Shown here: in pieces, positions 45,822 to 53,792 of the stretch
How the letters are laid out: every line of letters starts with the position of its first letter
How positions within the stretch are numbered: the first letter of the stretch is position 1
Assembly: GCF_003384035.1 (NCBI RefSeq)
Contig: NZ_QQAK01000010.1
Location: forward strand, 1 to 64,000
Direction: 5' to 3'
Length of the DNA: 64,000 bases
DNA from: Sporosarcina sp. BI001-red
GTDB taxonomy: Bacteria; Bacillota; Bacilli; Bacillales_A; Planococcaceae
The notes under the pieces: model-generated
What the model saw: only the letters and a program-made list of their open reading frames with translations
What the model was told of the DNA's origin: nothing
The model's database searches: none
Position numbers and translations under genes: made by a program

Positions 45822-45960
45822 ACTTAGGTTTGCAGCAGCGTCCGTTCGACTCCTGAGGGAATAGCGAAGGCTGAAGACCCTGGACTGAGCAAAGCGAAGG
45901 AAGCGGCTGAAGTCAAGCCCCTAGGAAAGCGAACGGTAAGCAGCTGCAAACCGTGGCAGA
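45822..45960 (-). repeat. Related dispersed repeat, opposite orientation
   Basis: GGTTTGCAGCAGCGTCCGTT at one end and GCAGCTGCAAACC at the other form terminal inverted repeats. The internal strings GCGAAGGCTGAAGACCC and AAAGCGAAGGAAGCGGCTGA resemble the reverse complement of the neighbouring element. It lies in the divergent gap between csaB and the TagA-like gene. Confidence 0.8.
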
Positions 45961-46144
45961 GAAAGCTCAATAGCTAGCAGCCGAAAACCGTGCCAATGAA
46001 AACTCATTATAGTAGTAAATAATTATCTCGATTCTTCACACTATCGGGCTAATTTTAGCACTATACGAACAGGCTGTGCAAGCCGTTGTCGTTTCTGCTA
46101 TACTAAGACAATTGAAAGTAGCAACTGAGTGGGGGCACCCGAAC

Positions 46145-46861
46145 ATGAAAGAAAGCTATCTGGGCGTGAACGTGTCGCCTTTGACATACGAAGGAATCAT
46201 CGAAGAAATTCGATTGCGCATGACTAAAAACGAACAATCGACAATCATCGCAGTCAACCCCGAAAAGGTCATGACCGCACAAAAAGATCCACAAGTACGC
46301 GACCTCATTAACGGCGCTACGTTCCAAATTGCGGACGGCGTCGGAATTTTGCTTGCATCGAAATTAAAAAAAGGCACGATTACATCCCGCGTAACTGGGG
46401 TAGACATGATGGCGCGGCTCTTGAAATTTGCACAAGACGATAAGCAGCCGATCTATTTGTATGGTGCAAAAAAAGAAGTCATAGAAAAAGCGGTAGCCAA
46501 TATCCAAAAAGACTACCCTAGCATTCCGATTGCAGGTTTGACAGATGGTTATGAACAAGACGAAGAAGCACTCGTACAACGCATCCACGACAGTGGTGCA
46601 CGAATCTTATTCGTTGCACTCGGTAGCCCGAAACAAGAATTATGGATTCGCCGCAACATGGAGCGGCTCAGTAACGTCCTAGTGTTTCAAGGTGTCGGTG
46701 GCAGTTTTGATGTGTTTTCAGGAACCGTTAAACGGGCACCGTCCTTTTTTAGGAAAACAGGCACAGAATGGTTTTACCGTCTTTGTAGCGATCCGAAACG
46801 CATCAAACGTCAACTTAACTTGCCACGTTTTCTCGTGCGTGTTCTAACAAGTAAATCATAG
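46145..46861 (+). CDS. WecG/TagA/CpsF-family glycosyltransferase
   Basis: 238 residues from the ATG that gives the usual MKESYLGVNVSPLTYE start; the frame is open further upstream but has no ribosome site. AVNPEKVMTAQKDPQVRD, IADGVGILLAS, LGSPKQELWI and GVGGSFDVFSG are GT26 motifs. Known members transfer ManNAc to GlcNAc-PP-undecaprenol. Here it probably starts the SLH-binding polymer, since a ManNAcA-type dehydrogenase follows. First of three genes on this strand. Confidence 0.9.
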   Translation: MKESYLGVNVSPLTYEGIIEEIRLRMTKNEQSTIIAVNPEKVMTAQKDPQVRDLINGATFQIADGVGILLASKLKKGTITSRVTGVDMMARLLKFAQDDKQPIYLYGAKKEVIEKAVANIQKDYPSIPIAGLTDGYEQDEEALVQRIHDSGARILFVALGSPKQELWIRRNMERLSNVLVFQGVGGSFDVFSGTVKRAPSFFRKTGTEWFYRLCSDPKRIKRQLNLPRFLVRVLTSKS

Positions 46862-46904
46862 TAATCATGTAACCCCATATAATGAAGGAAAGAGGAAAAA
46901 TCCA

Positions 46905-48179
46905 ATGAAAAAAAGCATTTGTATCGTAGGTCTTGGCTATATTGGACTCCCAACTGCCGTTATGTTTGCCAATCATGGCCACCAAGTTCACGGCGTAGAT
47001 GTCAATGAACCTGTCGTAAAGAAAATCAGTAACAAAGAGTTACATATAGAAGAGAATGGACTCCAAGCGTATTTGGACGAAGCAATTGACAGTGGCATGT
47101 TGACCGTATCGACAACACCACAAAAAGCAGACGTCTTCATTTTGGCAGTTCCGTCACCCATCAAATCTGACAAAACGGCAAATCTTGAATACATCCGCTC
47201 TGCAGCAAAATCGATTGCACCGTTTGTTGAAAAAGGGAACCTCGTCATTTTAGAATCTACAGTTCCACCTAAGACCGTTCAAGACATCGTCATCCCTGAA
47301 TTGGTCCCAACGGGGCTTGAAATTGGGACAGACCTTCTCGTCTCGCATTCACCTGAACGCGTTATCCCAGGTAAAGTATTCGAAGAGCTTGTCACGAACG
47401 ACCGGATCATAGGTGGCATCAACGAAGAATCTTCACGCGCGACGTCCGAATTGTACCGCTCATTCGTAAAAGGACAACTTCACGAAACAGATGACACCAC
47501 TGCTGAACTCGTCAAAGTCATGGAAAACACATACCGCGACGTCAACATTGCATTTGCAAACGAACTTGCAAAACTCGCAGAAACCATCGATGTCGACATC
47601 TGGGAAGCCATTCGCCTTGCGAACTTCCACCCAAGAGTCAACATCCACCAACCAGGACCAGGTGTGGGCGGACACTGTATCGCAGTAGACCCATGGTTCT
47701 TAGTAGAACTTAACCCTGAACTAGCAAAACTGATTCACTTGTCTCGTAAAACAAACGATGGCATGCCGGAGTATACAGCGCAACTCACAGTAGATCTATT
47801 ATCAGCATTGAACGCAGAGCATCCAAAAGTGGCTGTATTAGGACTAGCCTTCAAAGGCAACATCGACGACATGCGCGAAAGCCCATCACTCGACGTCATC
47901 CAACAAATGACAGAAAAAGGCCTAACCGTCTCAGCATACGACCCGCACATCAAAACCAATAACATTGATCTACAAACGCAAAACCTAGACGAAGCCTTAA
48001 AAGACGCATCAGCGGTCGTCATCCTAACAAGCCACAACAGCTTCAAACAACTCGATCCAGCAAAAGTAGGCGACCTCATGAAGGACAAACTCCTCATCGA
48101 CGCCAAAAACTGCATCGACCGCACCAAATGGGAACAAGCCGGTTTCAGAACTCACGTCCTTGGTAACTCCAAGAACTGA
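46905..48179 (+). CDS. UDP-N-acetyl-D-mannosaminuronate-type nucleotide-sugar dehydrogenase
   Basis: 424 residues, UDP-Glc/GDP-Man dehydrogenase family. NAD fold GLGYIGLPTAVMFANHGHQ, catalytic Cys258 in GVGGHCIAVDPWF, and C-terminal AFKGNIDDMRESPSLDVI. The WecC-like arrangement favours oxidation of UDP-ManNAc to UDP-ManNAcA over UDP-Glc. No UDP-GlcNAc 2-epimerase gene is in the window, so that step must be encoded elsewhere. Confidence 0.88.
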   Translation: MKKSICIVGLGYIGLPTAVMFANHGHQVHGVDVNEPVVKKISNKELHIEENGLQAYLDEAIDSGMLTVSTTPQKADVFILAVPSPIKSDKTANLEYIRSAAKSIAPFVEKGNLVILESTVPPKTVQDIVIPELVPTGLEIGTDLLVSHSPERVIPGKVFEELVTNDRIIGGINEESSRATSELYRSFVKGQLHETDDTTAELVKVMENTYRDVNIAFANELAKLAETIDVDIWEAIRLANFHPRVNIHQPGPGVGGHCIAVDPWFLVELNPELAKLIHLSRKTNDGMPEYTAQLTVDLLSALNAEHPKVAVLGLAFKGNIDDMRESPSLDVIQQMTEKGLTVSAYDPHIKTNNIDLQTQNLDEALKDASAVVILTSHNSFKQLDPAKVGDLMKDKLLIDAKNCIDRTKWEQAGFRTHVLGNSKN

Positions 48180-48184
48180 ATTCC

Positions 48185-48247
48185 AAGGGTGCCTGGTCCC
48201 GACACCATTCGCGTTCTTTGTGAATTGTGACGGGACCAGGCATCCCG
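48185..48247. repeat. Hairpin repeat GGTGCCTGGTCCCG
   Basis: GGGTGCCTGGTCCCG pairs with CGGGACCAGGCATCCC around a 29-nt loop with no T-run. It resembles the GTACCTGGACC motifs at 57.9 and 59.7 kb and is likely a dispersed palindromic repeat. It may still act as a transcript-end hairpin. Confidence 0.75.
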
Positions 48248-48284
48248 TGCGAGAGTTATATTTCATAAGCACGTTGATCTGCGC

Positions 48285-48400
48285 TGCAGGCGGACGCTTT
48301 CCGAGGGGCTCGACTTCAGCCTCCTCGGCGCTTCGCTTCTGCGGGGTCTTCAGCCTTCGCTGATCCCTCCGGAGTCGCCGCCTTCCGCTTCAATCAACTA
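48285..48400 (+). repeat. Dispersed palindromic repeat (GGCGGACGCTTTCCG family), second copy
   Basis: GGCGGACGCTTTCCGAGGGG, CTCCTCGGCGCTTCGCTTCT, GCTGATCCCTCCGGAGTCGC. It lies in the gap before the ligase-like gene. Confidence 0.85.
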
Positions 48401-48474
48401 AGTAACCTGCAATTATCTAATCTTATATAGAAGAAGATAAAACTAAACCATATACGAAAGAGGAACCTGCCCCA

Positions 48475-49887
48475 ATGGAACTTAACCGACACAACATCAT
48501 GCTCGCGCTCGTCGCCTTCGTCATGATCCAACCAATCATCGACGTCCTCACGACAGCCTCGCTCTTGTTCATCGACCTTCCGTTGACACTAGGCGTCATC
48601 ATCCGTCTCGCCTACCTAGGCATCATGGCCATCTGGATCGTCAACGAATCACGGAAAAGCAAACGCGCACGGACTTATCTACTCTACCTATCAGGCCTAG
48701 CCGTATTCGTCATCATTAACTTCATCGTCGGATACACCGTCAAAGAACCGTTCTATATGATGCAAGAGTTGACGTACTACACGAAAGTCGTCTACTTCCA
48801 TGTGTTGCTCTTTGGTTTTATATTATTACTCGAATCAATGAAAAAAGAAGATGGCTCCGACAATGCTCGACAGCTCATCAACTATTTCCTGATTGCATCA
48901 CTCACCATTAGTGTCGTGTTCATCATCGCGCATCTAACTGGAACAAGCATGGCAAACTATGCGCGCTCAAAAGCAGGATGGACCGGCTGGTTCTACGCAG
49001 GTAACGAAATCGGCGCTACGATGTCGATGTTACTACCGATCACCGCACTCTTTGCAGTTTACAAAACAACGACAACTAGAAAGTTATTACATTGGTTACC
49101 ATTCGTATTGCTTTCACTCGCAATGCTAGCTCTTGGAACTAAGGTCGGTTATGGCGGAATCTTAATCGTATTATTGAGTATCTTCTTCGGAAGTCTACTA
49201 TTACTCTTTACGACAAAAGAGTACCCAGCTCGACAACGAGTCAAAGCAAATTCGTTTATCTCTTTAATTCTATTAATTGCGCTTATCGTGGCGACACCGT
49301 TTACACCTGTATTCGGCAATATGTACGCACACCTTAACATTCTTGGGATTTCACTCGAAAAGCCACCTGTTGAGTTGGATGCAGACGGAAACGAAATTCC
49401 ACCAGAAGATGTGGAGGATGAAGAACCACTCATCTCAAGCGAACAATTTGAGAATCTAGTTTTCAGTAGTCGTGAAACCTATAAAGCGGATTATGTCGAA
49501 CAGTTCAAAGATGCACCAATCAGTCAAAAACTATTTGGAATGGGCTTCGCAGGAAACTATGATGCACCAGAACCTCATAAGCCATTGAAAATGATTGAAA
49601 TGGATTTCCATGACTGGTTCTTCTCGTTTGGAATACTCGGCTTCCTTTATATGATCGCACCAATTGTTTGGTTTGCTGGTAGCTTCATCGTGAAACTGGT
49701 TATGAATTTAAAACAAAACTTTAATTACTTCAGTATTCTTACAGGCGTATCCTTCCTGGTAGGGATCGGCATTAGTTATACAGCGGGGCATGTGTTAACT
49801 GCACCATCAGTGTCAATTTGGTTAGCGTTCTTGTTAGCGGTTGTCACTGTAGTTTCTCGGGATGGCAAAATTCGTCCTGAATTATAA
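48475..49887 (+). CDS. O-antigen ligase/polymerase-like membrane protein
   Basis: 470 residues with about 10-12 hydrophobic helices. A large extracellular loop (about 285-365) is rich in acidic residues (ELDADGNEIPPEDVEDEEPL) and contains the FHDWFF region typical of Wzy_C/O-antigen ligase proteins. Likely polymerises or transfers the wall polysaccharide outside the membrane. Position immediately before the S-layer gene supports a role in its anchoring polymer. Assignment between polymerase and ligase is not possible here. Confidence 0.82.
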   Translation: MELNRHNIMLALVAFVMIQPIIDVLTTASLLFIDLPLTLGVIIRLAYLGIMAIWIVNESRKSKRARTYLLYLSGLAVFVIINFIVGYTVKEPFYMMQELTYYTKVVYFHVLLFGFILLLESMKKEDGSDNARQLINYFLIASLTISVVFIIAHLTGTSMANYARSKAGWTGWFYAGNEIGATMSMLLPITALFAVYKTTTTRKLLHWLPFVLLSLAMLALGTKVGYGGILIVLLSIFFGSLLLLFTTKEYPARQRVKANSFISLILLIALIVATPFTPVFGNMYAHLNILGISLEKPPVELDADGNEIPPEDVEDEEPLISSEQFENLVFSSRETYKADYVEQFKDAPISQKLFGMGFAGNYDAPEPHKPLKMIEMDFHDWFFSFGILGFLYMIAPIVWFAGSFIVKLVMNLKQNFNYFSILTGVSFLVGIGISYTAGHVLTAPSVSIWLAFLLAVVTVVSRDGKIRPEL

Positions 49888-49896
49888 AAAAGTTTT

Positions 49897-49937
49897 TAAA
49901 AAGCTTCGAATCGTAATTTACGATTCGAAGCTTTTTT
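49897..49937 (+). terminator. Strong terminator before the S-layer gene
   Basis: AAAAAGCTTCGAATCGT-aattt-ACGATTCGAAGCTTTTTT, 17-bp perfect stem. Confidence 0.95.
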
Positions 49938-50099
49938 GATGTCTCAAAGAGTAGTGGGAATTAAAAAACAAAAAAGGAAGGAGAGTACTAGTGGGGAGGA
50001 ATAGCAAGTATTACAGTCGTGCCAACGGTTTGCTACGGGATAGAAATATTTCTATGATTTTGTAATGAAATAGCAATGTTTAAACTTTCCGCAAACGGG

Positions 50100-50127
50100 T
50101 TGCAAACGATTTGGGGTTATGTATAAT
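50100..50127 (+). promoter_or_regulatory. Probable S-layer gene promoter with long leader
   Basis: A perfect -10 box TATAAT (50122-50127) lies 16 bp after TTGCAA (50100-50105). The distance to the ATG implies a leader of about 155 nt. Long stable leaders are common in S-layer mRNAs. The 49,938-50,099 part holds no gene. Confidence 0.65.
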
Positions 50128-50288
50128 AGAATAAGAGTTTAGATACTGCAATTTGTCTGTAATTCTTGAAATCTTTTTGAAGATTTGTAGATTTATAGAT
50201 TAATAGGTGGTATAGTTAAACTGTGTTTCACGATTGGTGGAAACATCAATGAAATTGGATTACCTAAAACAGGGAGGAATACCACACA

Positions 50289-53200
50289 ATGGCTCAACAA
50301 CCAAAGTCGTACAAAAAATTCGTAGCAACAGCTGCAACAGCTACTCTCGTCGCTTCAGCGATCGTACCAGTAGCATCAGCTAACGTAACTACTTCTGCTT
50401 TCACGGACGTAGCAGCACAATACAAAGATGCAGTAGATTTCGTAGTTTCTAACAGCATTTCTGCTGGATATTCAAAAACTCAATTCGGCGTTAACATGCA
50501 AATCGATCGCGGAGACGCGGCAGTTTGGATCGCAAACGCTGCTGGCTTGATGGACAAAGATGCTCCTGCTGCAGGATTCTCTGACGTTCCTACACGTGGT
50601 AACTTGGCAGTTAACTCTTTGAAGGCTGCTGGTGTTATTAACGGTAAAACAGCAACTAACTTCGGTTTCTACGACAAGATTACTCGTGGAGAAGCAGCAA
50701 TGATGTTGCAAAAAGCATTCGATCTTAAAGCAGGCGACACGGATAGCAAATTCTCAGACGTTGCTAAGAAATATGAGTCATCTGTTAACGCTCTAGTTGC
50801 AAACAAAGTAACTAACGGAACAAGCGCGACACAATTCGGAACAAACAACAACATCAAGCGTGGAGACTTTGCTAAGTTCTTGTTCGCTTTGAAGGACAAG
50901 ATTGCTCCTGACGTAGTAGGCGTATCTTCTGTAACTGTTTCAAACCCTACAACTCTATCTGTTAAGTTGAAAGAGGCAAAGCAAGGTCTTACAGCTGCTG
51001 ACTTCTCAGTAGTAGTTGATGGAACTGTTGTAGTACCTACAGGAGTTGTAGCGGACTCTGCAAGCGAGAACTACACTTTAACTATCCCTACACTTGATGG
51101 GAACGCTGGAACTGTAGCAGTTAATAAAGTAGAAGCGTCATACAACTTTGCTAAAGCTCAAGTTTCATCAGTTAAAGCAATTAACGCTTCTGAAGTACTT
51201 GTAACATTCAACACTGCAATTGATGCTCAAACAGCTAAGGATTATAAGAACTATGAAATTAAAGTGAACAATGAACTTGTACAAGTTGCAAACAATCAAA
51301 CTACTAAAGATGCAATCACTGTATCTAAAGACAAAAAAACTGCAATCATTCGTTTGGCGAAAACTTTCCAAAATGGAGATAAGTATGTAGTTCAAACGAA
51401 TGACGCTATTAAATCAGAAGATGGAAAAGCATTAGCTAAATTCATTTCTGAAGAAGCAGCATTTACAGAATCAGCAGCTCCAGGGTTATTGTCTGTAACT
51501 CCAGGTACAAACTCATTGACACTTGAATTTGACCGTCCTGTTAAAGGAATGGATTCGACGTTAATCAAAGTTGATGGCTATGACATTGATGGTACTGCAA
51601 CAACTACAACACCACTTACAGCTGTATCCAATGCTGCCGGCAACTATAAGTATACTGTTAATGTTACAAATGCAGACGCTTTAGCAGAAGCATTTGATAA
51701 AGGCGTTCATGAAGTAATTGCATATGATATTCAGGATACAGCTTCTGCATATCCAGCAAAGGCTAGCGTTCTTACTGGTTCATATACAATTACTGATGAA
51801 GTAACAGTTCCTGAAGTAAAAGAAGTTGTAGAAGTTAATGCTAACAAATTCTTCTTACGCACTAATGTTCCAGTTGACTTGTCTACTGCTAAATTAACAG
51901 TAGAAAAAGGAAATCATGAGTTCAAATTAGTGGATGGTAACTTTACTAATTCTAACAATCCATCTGGAGATGTAAACTCTTCTAAAGTGGATGCTGAAGC
52001 AGGAACTTACCTTAACTCTACAGACCATGGTGTTTGGGTTATCATAACTGATTCTAAAGAAGCTGATGAGAATCCACTTTATAAAGGTTCTGAAACAAGT
52101 GCAAATCTGAAGGTTACTCTAGAGAACTTTAAAGATGCCAAAACAAAAGGATTGCTTGGTAAGAAATCTGTAACTAACGTTACTCTTAACAAAAACAACT
52201 CTAAGCCTGCCGTAGAAACTACTATGGTTTCAGGATCTAAACTTGTAGTAGACTTCGGTGATGCGTTAGAAGCAGCAAATACTACATTTGACAAATCAGA
52301 CGTAGTAGTTCGTAACAAAGAAGGCGTTATTATTACAGGCGTAAGTTCTGCAACTATTGTTGGAGACACAGTTGAAGTTGAGTTAGGTGCAAACCACAAA
52401 ACTTCAGATGAGCCTTATTCAGTTGAATTCAAAGCTGGGGAATTCAAATATAAAGAAGTTAATAACTCTATTGAAAACTACCTTGTTAACACAATCAAAA
52501 ACGATAAGTTAACAGCACAAGTTTACTCAACGAGCACTAACTTCAAATACAAAGAGCTACCACTTACTGTAGGAACTATTGCTAACGGTCAAAACGTTGA
52601 AATTGGTTCTACTGTAAATGGCCAAGATACAATTACTATCGACTATAAGATGGATATGGACGATTCAGCTCGTAGCGCTGCTAACTATCAATTAGATGGT
52701 AAAGCACTACCTACAGGTTCAACGGTTGACTTCGTTGACAACAAGAAAAAAGTTCGTATTGTTCTTCCAGAAGGATCATTAAAGGCAACCACTTCTTACA
52801 AATTAACAGTTTCTACAACTGTTAAAACTAAAGAAGGTTCAATCATTGTTGGTTCACTTCAAACTAAAGCACCTGCTGAAGCAGTGATTAATCTAGGTGA
52901 TAACATTGCACCTACACTAACAGAAGCTAAATTCCTACGTGCTGATGAAGAAGTTAAGCCATCTACATCTACTAAGCAAGTAGAACTTACTTTCTCTGAG
53001 GCAGTTATGGTTAAGGCAGGTTCAACAACTGCAAACTTAACAGATGACCTTAAAGTAATGGTTTCTGGAACAGAAATCACTATTGCTTCTATCGCATCAG
53101 ATTCAAAAGACAACAAGCGTATGATTATTACACTTGGGCAAGAAATTAACGTTTCTCAAGCTGCAACAATTACAGTAGTTGCTGAAGCTGATCAAAAAGG

Positions 53201-53723
53201 CGATAAGACAACTTACATTGTTGACAAAGCTGGAAACAAAGCAAAAGCTGGTTCGTCAGTGATTGCAACAACATCAAAATTCAGTGCTTCAGTTGGTGGA
53301 ACACCAAATCCAGACAACAGTGAGCAAATTAAAGTAGATGCTGCAAATGCTGCTTTATCAATTGCTAAGACTGAAAAGACACAAGTTGCTAAAGAGTTAG
53401 CGCAAACAGCTATTAACAAATTAGCAGAAGGTACTACTAAGACCCAATTGCAAACTGAATTGGATGCCATTGTTGTTGAAGGAGATGCAGTTGAAATGAC
53501 AGTAGCAGAAGCTAACGGACAAGTAGCAAATACAGGTCTTGGGTTCTGGGCTGTTCGTATCCCACAAGGAAATATTGATACTTCAAAAGCTTACGAATTA
53601 GTCATTGGTGACAATAAGTTCCCATTAACATTCAACGCAACTGAATCACGTTTTGAAGCACGAGTTTCTCCTGCGACAATTACAGAAGCTGCAATTCTTG
53701 CTGGTAAAATCGTAGCAAAGTAA
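50289..53723 (+). CDS. S-layer protein with three N-terminal SLH domains
   Basis: 1144 residues. ATG after CAGGGAGGAA. The signal peptide ends about ASA (31). SLH domains lie at about 38-200 (SAGYSKTQFGVNMQIDRGDA, NGKTATNFGFYDKITRGEAA, NGTSATQFGTNNNIKRGDFA). The rest is Ala/Thr/Val/Lys-rich with SbsA-like Ig strands, such as VTFNTAIDAQTAKDYKNYEI and LTFSEAVMVKAG. No catalytic motif. Codons are biased to A/T-ending forms and repeated GCT/ACT/GTT, unlike panF. It is best read as the main lattice protein because of its strong promoter, long leader and size. Confidence 0.93.
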   Translation: MAQQPKSYKKFVATAATATLVASAIVPVASANVTTSAFTDVAAQYKDAVDFVVSNSISAGYSKTQFGVNMQIDRGDAAVWIANAAGLMDKDAPAAGFSDVPTRGNLAVNSLKAAGVINGKTATNFGFYDKITRGEAAMMLQKAFDLKAGDTDSKFSDVAKKYESSVNALVANKVTNGTSATQFGTNNNIKRGDFAKFLFALKDKIAPDVVGVSSVTVSNPTTLSVKLKEAKQGLTAADFSVVVDGTVVVPTGVVADSASENYTLTIPTLDGNAGTVAVNKVEASYNFAKAQVSSVKAINASEVLVTFNTAIDAQTAKDYKNYEIKVNNELVQVANNQTTKDAITVSKDKKTAIIRLAKTFQNGDKYVVQTNDAIKSEDGKALAKFISEEAAFTESAAPGLLSVTPGTNSLTLEFDRPVKGMDSTLIKVDGYDIDGTATTTTPLTAVSNAAGNYKYTVNVTNADALAEAFDKGVHEVIAYDIQDTASAYPAKASVLTGSYTITDEVTVPEVKEVVEVNANKFFLRTNVPVDLSTAKLTVEKGNHEFKLVDGNFTNSNNPSGDVNSSKVDAEAGTYLNSTDHGVWVIITDSKEADENPLYKGSETSANLKVTLENFKDAKTKGLLGKKSVTNVTLNKNNSKPAVETTMVSGSKLVVDFGDALEAANTTFDKSDVVVRNKEGVIITGVSSATIVGDTVEVELGANHKTSDEPYSVEFKAGEFKYKEVNNSIENYLVNTIKNDKLTAQVYSTSTNFKYKELPLTVGTIANGQNVEIGSTVNGQDTITIDYKMDMDDSARSAANYQLDGKALPTGSTVDFVDNKKKVRIVLPEGSLKATTSYKLTVSTTVKTKEGSIIVGSLQTKAPAEAVINLGDNIAPTLTEAKFLRADEEVKPSTSTKQVELTFSEAVMVKAGSTTANLTDDLKVMVSGTEITIASIASDSKDNKRMIITLGQEINVSQAATITVVAEADQKGDKTTYIVDKAGNKAKAGSSVIATTSKFSASVGGTPNPDNSEQIKVDAANAALSIAKTEKTQVAKELAQTAINKLAEGTTKTQLQTELDAIVVEGDAVEMTVAEANGQVANTGLGFWAVRIPQGNIDTSKAYELVIGDNKFPLTFNATESRFEARVSPATITEAAILAGKIVAK

Positions 53724-53735
53724 TTCGGACTTAAT

Positions 53736-53771
53736 TATCCCTGGGCTTGCAAAAGCCCAGGATAAAATTTT
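53736..53771 (+). terminator. Terminator of the S-layer gene
   Basis: ATCCTGGGCTTTT-type hairpin: ATCCCTGGGCTT-gca-AAAGCCCAGGAT followed by AAAATTTT. Confidence 0.88.
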
Positions 53772-53792
53772 ATAAAGAGGTGTTTTAATATA

